This document shows positions 8,353 through 17,968 of a DNA stretch of 64,000 bases, one piece after another. The first letter of the stretch is position 1, and each line of letters starts with the position of its first letter. This DNA is from Parapedobacter indicus (GTDB lineage Bacteria > Bacteroidota > Bacteroidia > Sphingobacteriales > Sphingobacteriaceae), in assembly GCF_900113765.1 (NCBI RefSeq), contig NZ_FOQO01000013.1:140321-204320 (forward strand), given 5' to 3'. The notes under the pieces were generated by a model. That model was not told where the DNA came from. It worked only from the letters and a program-made list of their open reading frames with translations, and did no database searches. The position numbers and the translations under genes are program-made.

Positions 8353-10419
8353 ATGAGAAAAGTTAGCACTAAATTTTCAATGCTATTAGCAAGTTCCGTG
8401 GCAATCGGCACCTTCTATTCCTGCCATTCGTCTGAAAACAGTTCTGGCAGTTCTGACACGGCATCAGCCCAAGTGAAAGTCGATGAATTTGCCGATCTGG
8501 AGATCCTGCGCTATGAGGTGCCAGGGTTTGACCGGTTGAGTCTTCAACAAAAAAAGTTAGCGTACTACTTGTACCAGGCAGCATTATCCGGCAGGGATAT
8601 TATTTATGACCAACGCGGAAAAAACAACCTGACGATCCGAAAAACGCTGGAAGCTATTTTCAACAATGCCAAGACAGAAAAAAGCGGAGCGGAATGGGGC
8701 AAACTGAAGGAATATGCGGGTCGCTTTTGGTTCAGCAATGGCGCCCACCACCACTATTCGAACGATAAATTTGTACCCGAATGCAACCCCGATTACTTTG
8801 CTGACCTGGTAAAAGCGTGTGACCCCGCCAACCTGCCACTGTTAGACGGCGAGGACACGGAAGCTTTTATAGCCCGGATCACTCCGGTAATCTTCGATCC
8901 GAAATTGGGCGCTAAAATGGTTAATCTTACGGAAGGAATCGACCACGTAGCACTGTCGTCCAATAATTTCTATGAGGGCGTAACTCAAAAAGAAGTAGAA
9001 GATTTTTATAATGGCTTTCCGCATACCGGCCAAGATCCCGAATGGGGGCTTAATAGTAAGGTTGTCAAAGAACAGGGCCAACTGACCGAAAAAGTCTGGA
9101 AATCGGGCGGGATGTATGGCAGTGCGATCGACCGGATGATTTCGTGGCTGGAAAAGGCGATCCCACTGGCTGAAAATCCACAGCAAAAACAGGCACTTAC
9201 CTTCTTGACCGAATATTATAAAACCGGCGACCTAAAAACATGGGATGAATACAATAAAGCATGGGTACAAGACACAACCGGTGTCATCGATTTTGCCAAC
9301 GGCTTTATTGAAGTGTACAACGATGCGATCGGCATTAAAGGCAGTTACGAAGCGGTGCTATCACTGAAGGACTTCGAAAGCACGAAACGGATCAAAGCAA
9401 TTGCCGATGACGCGCAGTGGTTCGAGGACAACTCGCCTTTGATACCGGAACATAAGAAAAAGCAGGTAAAGGGCATCAGCGCCAAAGCCATCACCGTTAT
9501 TGCGGAAGCTGGTGACGCCGCCCCCAGCACGCCAATCGGCATCAACCTTCCCAATTCGGACTGGCTGCGCAAGGATTACGGCTCCAAGTCAGTTTCGCTA
9601 AGCAACATTGTCCACGCTTATAACGAAAGCAGCGCGAACAGCGGCTTTCTGGAAGAGTTTGTCGGTGATACGGCAAAATTGGCCCGCATGAAAAAATACG
9701 GCAACCTGGCCAGTGACCTACACACCGATATGCACGAGTGCATCGGTCATGCGTCTGGGCAAATCAATCCCGGTGTGGGCACGACCGACAAGACCCTGAA
9801 AAGCTATGCATCCTGCCTCGAAGAAGCGCGGGCCGACCTCGTAGCTTTATATTACATATTAGACCCGAAATTGGTAGAAATCGGCGTCATGCCTTCAGTG
9901 GAGGTGGGTAAAGCCGAGTACGACAGCTACCTGATGAATGGGCTGATGACCCAGTTAACCCGTATCAAACCGGGCGATCAGATTGAAGAAGCTCACATGC
10001 GTAACCGTGCATTGAATGCCTATTGGGTATATGAAAAAGGCAAGGCAGAAAACGTGGTGTCGTTTGAAAAACAAGAAGGCAAAACCTATGTACAGATCAA
10101 CGATTACGAAAAACTGCGTACCTTATTTGGCGACCTGCTACGCGAAATCCAACGCATTAAATCAGAAGGAGATTACGAAGCAGGAAAGAATCTTGTGGAG
10201 ACATATGGTGTACAGGTGAACCCTGAACTGCATAAAGAGGTTTGGGAGCGCTATGCGAAGTTGAACCTCAGGCCCTACAAAGGTTTTGTTCAACCGAAAC
10301 TGATCGCAGTGGAAGAAAACGGCGAAATCACAGATGTGAAACTGGAATATACGGACGATTTTTATCGGCAAATGCTGGAATATGGGAAGGAGTACTCGTT
10401 TTTGCCACCGATAAACTAA
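8353..10419 (+). CDS. Dipeptidyl peptidase III (M49) lipoprotein
   Basis: Zinc metallopeptidase that removes dipeptides from peptide N-termini. The M49 zinc motif is present as HECIGH (codons starting at 9733), about 29 residues before the second zinc motif EEARAD (form EExxAD) that supplies the third zinc ligand. The ATG at 8353 (688 aa) is preferred over 8338 because it begins MRKVSTKFSMLLASS, a lipoprotein signal peptide ending in a Cys lipobox (FYSC), so the enzyme is probably anchored in the periplasm or on the surface. Bacterial family members are around 670-700 aa, so the gene is full length. It is a single-gene unit: a strong hairpin lies upstream and a terminator follows the stop. 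No peptide transport genes adjoin it. Confidence 0.92.
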   Translation: MRKVSTKFSMLLASSVAIGTFYSCHSSENSSGSSDTASAQVKVDEFADLEILRYEVPGFDRLSLQQKKLAYYLYQAALSGRDIIYDQRGKNNLTIRKTLEAIFNNAKTEKSGAEWGKLKEYAGRFWFSNGAHHHYSNDKFVPECNPDYFADLVKACDPANLPLLDGEDTEAFIARITPVIFDPKLGAKMVNLTEGIDHVALSSNNFYEGVTQKEVEDFYNGFPHTGQDPEWGLNSKVVKEQGQLTEKVWKSGGMYGSAIDRMISWLEKAIPLAENPQQKQALTFLTEYYKTGDLKTWDEYNKAWVQDTTGVIDFANGFIEVYNDAIGIKGSYEAVLSLKDFESTKRIKAIADDAQWFEDNSPLIPEHKKKQVKGISAKAITVIAEAGDAAPSTPIGINLPNSDWLRKDYGSKSVSLSNIVHAYNESSANSGFLEEFVGDTAKLARMKKYGNLASDLHTDMHECIGHASGQINPGVGTTDKTLKSYASCLEEARADLVALYYILDPKLVEIGVMPSVEVGKAEYDSYLMNGLMTQLTRIKPGDQIEEAHMRNRALNAYWVYEKGKAENVVSFEKQEGKTYVQINDYEKLRTLFGDLLREIQRIKSEGDYEAGKNLVETYGVQVNPELHKEVWERYAKLNLRPYKGFVQPKLIAVEENGEITDVKLEYTDDFYRQMLEYGKEYSFLPPIN

Positions 10420-10447
10420 TCCATAAATTAACCTTCGAAGCATTTAT

Positions 10448-10485
10448 GCCGTTGTGCTGCTCAGCAGCGCAACGGCTTCTTTTTT
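10448..10485 (+). terminator. Rho-independent terminator after dipeptidyl peptidase III
   Basis: Stem GCCGTTGTGCTGC / GCAGCGCAACGGC (one G-T pair) around a TCA loop at 10448-10476, followed by TTCTTTTTTAT. It begins 29 bases after the stop at 10419. Confidence 0.85.
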
Positions 10486-10875
10486 ATAACCGCCGCCTTC
10501 ATGTTCATAGCCTGACTGTAATCCTGAATAGGGCTCGCACCTCCCTTTTTGCTAAAAAGACTCCCTACAAAAACGGAATGTAATCGTTACAAAAACGGAG
10601 TAGATACCAAATTTGATCGTCTTTTAGTCGTGTAATTGTCGTCTAATGGTCGTCTTTTATACGACAAAATAACAACTAATATTCCTTTTATACATGAATA
10701 ATAGTCTTTTTTACTCCGAGTTTTGTTCCTTTTCTTAGCCTTTTTTATTACTCGTTTGTTGGCTTTGCATTGCCAGTTTTTGGGGCCGCGTGCGTAACGC
10801 GCTCCAAGCACTTCAGCGAGCTTGTGCGCTACCTAATTTTTTTTCGTACTTTTAGCGCTCAATTTGTACATACGG
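10486..10875 (+). promoter_or_regulatory. Gene-free leader of galK with paired direct repeats
   Basis: No credible gene is visible in this stretch. Two pairs of direct repeats stand out: TACAAAAACGGA at 10566-10577 and 10588-10599 (22 bp apart, about two helical turns), and TCGTCTTTTA at 10617-10626 and 10650-10659 (33 bp apart, about three turns). A -7-like TCAATTTG at 10859-10866 lies nine bases before the galK ATG. The phased repeats could be operator half-sites for a sugar regulator, but nothing shows which protein would bind. Confidence 0.35.
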
Positions 10876-12048
10876 ATGAATACAACAACGGCGATGAGCC
10901 TGCAAGATGCGGTATACGAAAAATATCAGGAACTTTTTGACCACACACCGCTGCTGGTACGATCGCCGGGGCGTGTAAATCTCATCGGTGAGCATACCGA
11001 CTACAATAATGGACTGGTGCTGCCAGCAGCTATCGACAAAAATATTGTCTTAGCGATCGGCAAGCGAGACGACCACGCGGTACACCTTCATTCGCTGGAC
11101 CAGAACCAAACGTATTCCACGGCGCTGGATGAGCTGGTGCGTTCGCCGCTTCTGTGGCCGGATTACATTCTCGGCGTAGCCCAACAATTGACCAAGCGTG
11201 GGTATACGCTACAGGGTTTTAATATTGTATTTGGCGGAGATATTCCACAGGGCGCGGGACTTTCGTCATCAGCAGCGCTGGAATGCGCCACAGGATTTGC
11301 ACTCAATGAGTTGTTTAACCTGGGCATCACCCGGCTGGACCTCGCGCTCACCGCGCAAGCTGCTGAAAATGAATTTGTAGGTGTCAAATGCGGCTTGATG
11401 GATCAATTTGCCAGCGTTTTTGGGCAGAAGCAGCGACTCATCAAACTGGACTGCGCAGATTTTTCGCATGAGTACATTCCGTTTAACAACCCCGAACTGC
11501 GCATCGTATTGTTTGATACTCAAGTGAAACACTCCCTGGCCTCTTCAGCTTACAATGAGCGACGCGAACAGTGTGAGTATGGGGTATCGCTTATCCAAAA
11601 ACATCATTTCGAGGTTAAAAGCTTGCGCGATGCAACCCTCGAACAGCTAGACCGCTACGTAAGACCCGTGGATGAAGTGGTTTACAACCGATGCAGCTAT
11701 GTGGTATCGGAAATAAAACGCCTGCAAGATGGATGCGACGATTTAAAAAGAGATGACTTCGAATCATTCGGTAAACGGATGTTTGAAACACACGATGGAC
11801 TGCAGCATCTGTATGAGGTAAGTTGCGAAGAATTGGATATTTTGGTAGATCTGGTACGTAACAACGATGCCGTGCTGGGGGCGCGGATGATGGGTGGCGG
11901 CTTTGGTGGCTGCACCATCAACCTGGTAAAGGCCTCCGAAGTAGACCGGGTCGTAAAGGAAGTCGGCGAGGCATATACCGAAAAGACCCATAAAAAAACA
12001 CAAGCTTACGTTGCCAATATTTCGGAGGGCACAGCCCGTCTCAATTAG
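10876..12048 (+). CDS. galK: Galactokinase
   Basis: GHMP-family kinase that phosphorylates alpha-D-galactose to galactose-1-phosphate in the cytoplasm (Leloir pathway). The galactokinase signature SPGRVNLIGEHTDYNNG is at residues 30-46. The ATP-binding motif 2 follows (PQGAGLSSSAAL), and the C-terminal motif 3 is MMGGGFGGCTINL. The frame opens with a TTG at 10864; the ATG at 10876 (390 aa) places the signature at the usual distance from the N-terminus and is chosen. galM begins 21 bases after the stop, so the two form an operon. galT and galE are not in the window. Released galactose could come from the glycoside hydrolases nearby, but that is inference. Confidence 0.96.
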   Translation: MNTTTAMSLQDAVYEKYQELFDHTPLLVRSPGRVNLIGEHTDYNNGLVLPAAIDKNIVLAIGKRDDHAVHLHSLDQNQTYSTALDELVRSPLLWPDYILGVAQQLTKRGYTLQGFNIVFGGDIPQGAGLSSSAALECATGFALNELFNLGITRLDLALTAQAAENEFVGVKCGLMDQFASVFGQKQRLIKLDCADFSHEYIPFNNPELRIVLFDTQVKHSLASSAYNERREQCEYGVSLIQKHHFEVKSLRDATLEQLDRYVRPVDEVVYNRCSYVVSEIKRLQDGCDDLKRDDFESFGKRMFETHDGLQHLYEVSCEELDILVDLVRNNDAVLGARMMGGGFGGCTINLVKASEVDRVVKEVGEAYTEKTHKKTQAYVANISEGTARLN

Positions 12049-12069
12049 GTAGCACAAATCTACTGTACG

Positions 12070-13140
12070 ATGATGCATTATCGATTGCCAAAGACACGTG
12101 ATTTTGAGCGTCAACTGGGGGATAAGCACACACACCTGGTTACGCTGGAGAACAACAGAGGAGTAGTTGTCGGTCTTTCCGACTTTGGAGCGCGTATTGT
12201 AAGTATCCTTGTGCCCGATAAGCTGGGCAATCCTACCGATGTAGTGCTGGGCTTCAATACCATCGAGGAATACCTCGCTGCGGATGAAATATATCACGGA
12301 GCAACGGTCGGGCGATTTGCAAACCGCATTGCCAACGGCCGCTTTACCCTTGAAGGAGAAACGTTTTACGTAAAACCCAATAACGGGCCAAATGCACTCC
12401 ATGGGGGTGCCAATGGCTTTCAGAACCGCATATGGGATAGGCGTGTGGTATACAAAGAAAAGGCTGATTTTTATTACGTATCTGCCGATGGCGAAGAAGG
12501 CTTTCCAGGTAAACTGTCGGTCATGGTCAAATACCGCCTCACGGATGACAATGAGCTGGTCATTACCTATCGGGCGGAAACGGATAAAGCCACCGTGATC
12601 AATCTGACCAACCATGCTTTTTTCAACCTGAATGGTGAAGGCAACGAGAACGTATTGGATCATTTGCTGCAAATAAAGGCCGATGCCTACTTGCCGGTGG
12701 ATAGCCATCAAATCCCGACCGGTGCAGTCGAATCCGTGGAAAACACCCCTTTCGATTTCCGAGAAATCAAGCCCATCGGTCAGGAAATCAACCTTACTAA
12801 CGATCAATTGGCCATGGCCAAGGGATATGATCACAATTATGTACTCAATGCAGATGTAACGACCGTCCAACTACCCGCTGCTACCGCTATTTCACCGCTC
12901 ACAGGTATCCGCTTGGATGTATTGACCACCGAACCGGGATTACAACTGTATACCGGCAATTTCCTAAATGGCAACGATAAAGGAAAACAAGGAGTCTATT
13001 ACGAAAAACACGGTGCTTTTTGTCTCGAGACACAGCACTTTCCGGACTCGCCCAATCAACCGGATTTTCCCAGCACGCTGCTTTTGCCCGGGCAGGTATT
13101 TCATTCGGAAACTAGCTATCGCTTTTCAGTAGTTAAGTAA
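12070..13140 (+). CDS. galM: Aldose 1-epimerase (galactose mutarotase)
   Basis: Interconverts the alpha and beta anomers of galactose and other aldoses, supplying the alpha anomer that galactokinase needs. The 356-aa protein has the mutarotase landmarks: GRFANRIANGRF, the substrate-binding segment NGPNALHGG, the TNHAFFNLNG segment with the catalytic-base region, and PGLQLYTGNF followed by a late Glu-containing segment (CLETQHFPDSPN). It lacks a signal peptide, so it should be cytoplasmic; some Bacteroidota paralogues are exported. It starts 21 bases after galK on the same strand, with ATGATG at 12070 leaving two possible first codons. No clear terminator follows before the kinase promoter at 13178. 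Confidence 0.95.
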   Translation: MMHYRLPKTRDFERQLGDKHTHLVTLENNRGVVVGLSDFGARIVSILVPDKLGNPTDVVLGFNTIEEYLAADEIYHGATVGRFANRIANGRFTLEGETFYVKPNNGPNALHGGANGFQNRIWDRRVVYKEKADFYYVSADGEEGFPGKLSVMVKYRLTDDNELVITYRAETDKATVINLTNHAFFNLNGEGNENVLDHLLQIKADAYLPVDSHQIPTGAVESVENTPFDFREIKPIGQEINLTNDQLAMAKGYDHNYVLNADVTTVQLPAATAISPLTGIRLDVLTTEPGLQLYTGNFLNGNDKGKQGVYYEKHGAFCLETQHFPDSPNQPDFPSTLLLPGQVFHSETSYRFSVVK

Positions 13141-13177
13141 AAAAGACGCTGGATATGCAGGGTACCGCTTATCCAAG

Positions 13178-13208
13178 TTTGAATCTTCGTTAGAAAGGGT
13201 TAATTTTA
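13178..13208 (+). promoter_or_regulatory. Promoter of the two-kinase operon
   Basis: TTTG (13178-13181), exactly 19 bases, then TAATTTTA (13201-13208), one mismatch from the Bacteroidetes consensus TTTG-N19-TAnnTTTG. Transcription would begin about 70 bases before the ATG at 13287, so the kinase pair can be expressed independently of galK-galM. Confidence 0.6.
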
Positions 13209-13286
13209 ACAACTTTTCCTCCAAAAGCCGTCTTACAACGGCAGGAGAGAGACCGAAAACTGCGAAGCCATTAGCTTAGTTTAACC

Positions 13287-14414
13287 ATGATACTGATTGT
13301 AGACGACAAGATTGAGAATATTACCGCCCTGACTAAGATCCTGGCCTCGCAGGATTTCGACGTGGACTCGGCATTGTCGGGTGAAGAGGCCTTGAAAAAG
13401 GTGCTGAAAAACGAATATCAGCTTGTCATTCTGGATGTGCAGATGCCCGGCATGGATGGCTTTGAAGTGGCCGAAGCAATTTCGGGGATTCGCAAAACCA
13501 GTGAATTGCCCATCATCTTTCTTTCTGCAGTCAATGTCAGCAAGGCATTTATCACCAAAGGATATACCTCCGGAGGGCATGATTACCTCGTAAAACCTGT
13601 CGATCCGGACATCCTCGTGCTCAAGATACGTACCTTTATCAAGCTTCAGGAACAGACCAAGGAACTGGCGCATACCCAACAGGAACTACGTAATGAAATT
13701 GAGCAACGCAAACGCTTAGAAGAAAAAAAAGATGAACTCATGGGCATGGTAAGCCATGAAGTAAAAACTCCCTTAACCTCTGTAAAAGCGTACATCCAGC
13801 TCGCGGGCGTAGCCGTGCACAACGACCGAAAGGAAAATGCCCTATCGTTTATCAACAAGGCAGACAGCCAAATAGATAAGCTCAACCAAATGATGACCGC
13901 GCTGCTAGACATGGCAAAAATGGAAGCCGGCATGCTCGACTTTAACATGGGAGAATTCAATCTCAATCACTTGGTAGACGGCGCATTGGATATTTTTATC
14001 CAAAGTAACCCGGAAAGACAGGTAGTACGAACGGGAGATGCAGACATTACTTTGCAGGGAGATCTGCTGCGGCTCGAACAGGTAATTCTTAACTACCTAT
14101 CCAACGCCGCCAAATATTCGCCCGAAACCGAAACAATACAGGTAACCATACGGAAAACAGCAGGCAACCACGTGGAGGTGTGCGTAACAGACAAAGGAAT
14201 CGGCATTACTGAAGAAGACCAAACCAATCTCTTTAAGAAATTTTATAGAACTGAGCAATCGATTGCCGAATACCGTGGAATGGGAATGGGCCTTTATTTG
14301 TGTGCCGAAATCGTTAAATTCCATCGGGGAACATATGGCGTAAAAAGTAGTCCGCAGGAAGGGTCAACCTTTTATTTCACCTTGCCTATCGACCTCGATA
14401 AAACCGATTGCTAA
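13287..14414 (+). CDS. Receiver-histidine kinase (REC-HisKA-HATPase_c)
   Basis: A soluble 375-aa kinase with its receiver domain at the N-terminus. The receiver (1-120) has the acidic pair Asp6-Asp7, phospho-acceptor Asp50 in VILDVQMPG and Lys103 in LVKP. A short coiled coil (125-150) joins it to HisKA, with His157 in MVSHEVKTPL. The ATPase domain shows the N box (NYLSNAAKYSP), G1 (VTDKGIGI) and G2 (GMGMGLYL) boxes. There is no sensor domain, no membrane helix and no DNA-binding domain. Such proteins usually take phosphate from a partner kinase and gate their own kinase activity. The partner is plausibly the CHASE3 hybrid kinase that starts 12 bases downstream. Gene order and spacing indicate one operon with the promoter at 13178. 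Confidence 0.93.
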   Translation: MILIVDDKIENITALTKILASQDFDVDSALSGEEALKKVLKNEYQLVILDVQMPGMDGFEVAEAISGIRKTSELPIIFLSAVNVSKAFITKGYTSGGHDYLVKPVDPDILVLKIRTFIKLQEQTKELAHTQQELRNEIEQRKRLEEKKDELMGMVSHEVKTPLTSVKAYIQLAGVAVHNDRKENALSFINKADSQIDKLNQMMTALLDMAKMEAGMLDFNMGEFNLNHLVDGALDIFIQSNPERQVVRTGDADITLQGDLLRLEQVILNYLSNAAKYSPETETIQVTIRKTAGNHVEVCVTDKGIGITEEDQTNLFKKFYRTEQSIAEYRGMGMGLYLCAEIVKFHRGTYGVKSSPQEGSTFYFTLPIDLDKTDC

Positions 14415-14426
14415 CACATCAGTCGC

Positions 14427-17400
14427 ATGAAAAGCAACACAAACAGAAATCTGAAAATCGGCTTCGGCTTGTCGATTCTCCTGCTAATCTTTAGTTCACT
14501 GATTGCCTACGTCTGCATCGATAGACTGCTGGAAAATTCGGCATTGGTACGTCAGACGAATCAGATAACTCATACGCTTGAACAGGTGGTGTCAAGTATC
14601 CAAGAGGCCGAAACTTCGGAACGCGGTTACCTTATTACAAACAATGTGCTGTATCTGGAGCCATATACAGCCGCTTGCCAACGGTCGCATCAATTGCTGG
14701 ACGAGGTGATTCTACAAATCAAAGACAACCCCGTACAGTTAGAAGCCGGCCAGAAACTGAAAGAGACCTTAAGCCTTCGTATCGAACGCATGAATGCCAT
14801 GATCGATGCAAAGGGGACTACCGGAATCGTCAACGAAAAAGAGATTGAGATGGGTCGTGCTTATATGGAAGATATCCGCACACTATCCAACCAGATGATC
14901 ACCGAAGCCACCAGCCAAGTGCAAGTGCAAACAGAAATACGCGACCGGTTTGCGCGATATACACCTGGTGTCATCGTACTGGCGGCACTGCTGGCCATCT
15001 TGATTGCCGTGGTATTCTACATACGGATTGTACAGGATATGGCCGAACGCAGTGCGCTGCACAACGCCCTGGAAGAGCAAGACCTCCAAACGAAGCAACG
15101 ACTTTCCATTATACGGGAAATCGCTTCTCAGATCTCGGCGGGTGACTACACCGTACGGATAAACGACGACGAGAAGGATACACTGGGGAGTTTAGCAGGT
15201 TCCCTTAACCGAATGGCGGAATCGCTCGCCCTATCTTTCGAGCGCCTCGCAAACAATGAATGGCTGCAAAGCGGTGTAGCGGATCTGAATGAGAAAATGG
15301 TGGGTGAGAAACAAGTAGAAACCATTTGTCAGGATATCATTACCTTTCTGGCTGAATATACCGGCAGCCAAACAGGAGCCATATACCTGTTAAACGATAA
15401 CCATCTCACCTTACAAAGCGGGTATGCGCTACAGACTGACAAAGCTATGAGCATCCCTCTCGGACAAGGGATTGTCGGCCAATCTGTACGGGATAAAAAG
15501 GCTATCGTGCTCACGGATATCGAAGAACACTCAGTCATCATTTCCTATGCTACAGGCAGCATCAAACCAGCCGGCGTAATTGCCTTTCCGATTTTCCACG
15601 AGCGCGAGGCAATCGGCGCAATCGAATTAGCAGCTTTACAACCGTTTTCCCAGCAGTCGCTTGCCTTTTTTACGATGGCAGCATCAAACATTGGTACGGC
15701 CATCTATGGCGCTCAAAGTCGCAAAAAATTACAGGAGCTCCTGGAAGAGACACAATCTCAAGCTGAAGAGTTGCAAGCTCAGCACGACGAATTGGAAAGC
15801 CTCAATGTTGAGCTCGAAGCGCATGCCCAAAAACTTCAGGCATCCGAAGAAGAACTCAAAGTACAGCAGGAGGAGCTCCAGCAAAACAACCTCGATCTGG
15901 AGGAACGAAACCGGATGATCCGGGAACGCAATGCCGAAATTCTCGCAAAAGCCAAAGAATTGGAAGTAAGCTCGCAGTACAAGACCGAGTTTATGGCCAA
16001 TATGTCGCATGAATTGCGAACCCCACTGAACTCCATCCTATTGCTTTCGCGTTACCTTGCCGAAAACAGCGAACAGAACCTCTCCGAAGATCAAATGGAA
16101 TCCGCCCGCGTAATCTACAACTCGGGCAATGGTTTGCTACAGCTCATCGACGAACTGCTTGACCTTTCAAAAATTGAAGCGGGTAAAATGGACGTCGATT
16201 ACGTTCCCGTGCCTGTGGCAGACGTGCTTAACAACATGGAAAGCACGTTTATGCCCGTAGCTCAAGACAAGAAACTCGAGCTGCAAATTACGCACACCTT
16301 ACCGGATGGGTTCCTCATAGATACCGACAGAATGAAGATAGAACAGATTCTGAAAAATCTGCTCTCCAATGGCTTGAAATTTACATCTAAAGGCCACGTT
16401 CGTCTATCCGTTGGAAAAAGTGATCAAGATCCGGCACTGTTAGCGTTTGCTGTTGAGGATACTGGACCCGGCATTCCTTCGGAAAAACTCGCGCTGATAT
16501 TCGAAGCCTTCACGCAGGGAGATGGCTCCACCAAGCGTAAATACGGCGGTACCGGCTTGGGGCTTTCAATAAGCCGGCAACTGGCCCGTCTTCTGGGTGG
16601 CGAAATTTACGTGACCAGTAAACCGGGTCAGGGCAGCACATTTACGTTCACTGTACCGATTGCGAAACCCCATTCCCAAGAACCAGACGCAGCAGAGCTG
16701 CCCGTACCTTCTCCCTCGCCTTACCTGGTACCCGTGGTGCCGGAACCCATCCCCGACGACCGGGATACGGTGACCCCGGAAGACAAGGTGATCCTTATCG
16801 TTGAAGACGACACTGCCTTTGCGCGCGAACTGCTGCGGTTTACTCACAGTCAACATTATAAGGGAGTGGTTGCGGTACGGGGAGACGAAGCTATGGATTT
16901 AGCCGTCCGGTACAATCCCCGGGCCATTTTATTGGACATTAAGCTGCCGATTAAAGACGGGTGGCAGGTGATGGATGAACTGAAATCCAACCCTGAAACC
17001 CGGCACATACCGGTACACGTCATGTCATCGCTGGAAGCAAAAAAAGAAAGCCGCGCACACGGTGCCGCCGATTTTTTCAGTAAGCCGCTTGCCATCAAGC
17101 ATATGCGCGAAATGTTTAAAAAACTGGAAACCATCTGGGCCGAGGGCTCCAAAAAAGTACTTATCGTTGAAGAAAATGCCAAACATGCTGAAGCCTTGGC
17201 GTATTTCCTGCAATCGTTCCAGATTTCTTCCAGCGTAAAAAATTCCATCGATGAAAGTGTGGCGAGTTTGTTGGGCAACGAAGCGGAGTGCGTAATTTTG
17301 GATATGGGCATACCTACCAAAAATCCCTATGATCTACTCGAAACGGTGAAACAAAATCCCGGGCTTGAGGAAGTACCCATCATTGTATTTACCGGCCGTA

Positions 17401-17960
17401 GCCCCTCTCCCGCCGAAGAAATGCGCATCAAGCAATATGCGGACTCTATCGTCGTAAAAACCGCTTATTCGTATCAGCGGATTATCGATGAAGTAGCTAT
17501 CTTCCTCCACTTAGTGGAAACGCAGCAGGATGATATCTCAAAAACGGGCAAATTGCAGCTTTCTGCCCAAGATGTATTGCAGGGCAAAACCGCATTAATT
17601 GCCGACGACGATATCCGTAACATCTTCTCACTGACCAAAACGTTGGAAAAACTAGGAATGCAGGTGATATCGGCTACCGACGGACAGGAAGCGCTGGAAA
17701 AATTGGAGGAACATCCTGAAACCAACATCGTAATTATGGACATGATGATGCCGCATTTGGATGGTTATGAAAGCACCACTAAAATCCGGAACCATAGTCG
17801 CTTCAGCCGTCTCCCCATCATCGCCGTGACAGCGAAAGCCATGATGGGCGATCGCGAAAAATGCATTGCTGCCGGCGCATCTGACTACATTTCTAAACCG
17901 GTAGACATCGACCAACTGATTTCGTTGCTGCGCGTATGGCTATATGATGAACATGCATAG
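14427..17960 (+). CDS. CHASE3-HAMP-GAF hybrid histidine kinase with three receiver domains
   Basis: 1177 aa. Order: TM1 (about 11-31), CHASE3-type periplasmic four-helix sensor (35-175, with AETSERGYLITN), TM2 (181-200), HAMP (200-275), GAF (285-430), a long coiled coil (435-515), HisKA with His528 in MSHELRTPLNS, HATPase_c (N box NLLSNGLKF; G boxes VEDTGPGIP and YGGTGLGLS), then three receivers with acceptors Asp837, Asp959 and Asp1105. The middle receiver is degenerate: the acidic pair is Glu-Glu (VEEN) and the conserved lysine region reads VVKTAYSY instead of KP, so it may be structural. No Hpt or output domain follows. The architecture resembles the Bacillus/cyanobacterial multi-receiver kinases tied to stress or growth state. 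It is translated 12 bases after the REC-kinase, and its stop lies 8 bases from the convergent argH stop. Confidence 0.93.
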   Translation: MKSNTNRNLKIGFGLSILLLIFSSLIAYVCIDRLLENSALVRQTNQITHTLEQVVSSIQEAETSERGYLITNNVLYLEPYTAACQRSHQLLDEVILQIKDNPVQLEAGQKLKETLSLRIERMNAMIDAKGTTGIVNEKEIEMGRAYMEDIRTLSNQMITEATSQVQVQTEIRDRFARYTPGVIVLAALLAILIAVVFYIRIVQDMAERSALHNALEEQDLQTKQRLSIIREIASQISAGDYTVRINDDEKDTLGSLAGSLNRMAESLALSFERLANNEWLQSGVADLNEKMVGEKQVETICQDIITFLAEYTGSQTGAIYLLNDNHLTLQSGYALQTDKAMSIPLGQGIVGQSVRDKKAIVLTDIEEHSVIISYATGSIKPAGVIAFPIFHEREAIGAIELAALQPFSQQSLAFFTMAASNIGTAIYGAQSRKKLQELLEETQSQAEELQAQHDELESLNVELEAHAQKLQASEEELKVQQEELQQNNLDLEERNRMIRERNAEILAKAKELEVSSQYKTEFMANMSHELRTPLNSILLLSRYLAENSEQNLSEDQMESARVIYNSGNGLLQLIDELLDLSKIEAGKMDVDYVPVPVADVLNNMESTFMPVAQDKKLELQITHTLPDGFLIDTDRMKIEQILKNLLSNGLKFTSKGHVRLSVGKSDQDPALLAFAVEDTGPGIPSEKLALIFEAFTQGDGSTKRKYGGTGLGLSISRQLARLLGGEIYVTSKPGQGSTFTFTVPIAKPHSQEPDAAELPVPSPSPYLVPVVPEPIPDDRDTVTPEDKVILIVEDDTAFARELLRFTHSQHYKGVVAVRGDEAMDLAVRYNPRAILLDIKLPIKDGWQVMDELKSNPETRHIPVHVMSSLEAKKESRAHGAADFFSKPLAIKHMREMFKKLETIWAEGSKKVLIVEENAKHAEALAYFLQSFQISSSVKNSIDESVASLLGNEAECVILDMGIPTKNPYDLLETVKQNPGLEEVPIIVFTGRSPSPAEEMRIKQYADSIVVKTAYSYQRIIDEVAIFLHLVETQQDDISKTGKLQLSAQDVLQGKTALIADDDIRNIFSLTKTLEKLGMQVISATDGQEALEKLEEHPETNIVIMDMMMPHLDGYESTTKIRNHSRFSRLPIIAVTAKAMMGDREKCIAAGASDYISKPVDIDQLISLLRVWLYDEHA

Positions 17961-17968
17961 CATGTAAA

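Noticed and set aside
11764..12870. A 368-codon open frame on the minus strand across galK and galM
   Set aside because: It lies entirely antisense to two unmistakable enzymes. Its translation shows no domain, no signal peptide and a composition typical of a shadow frame.
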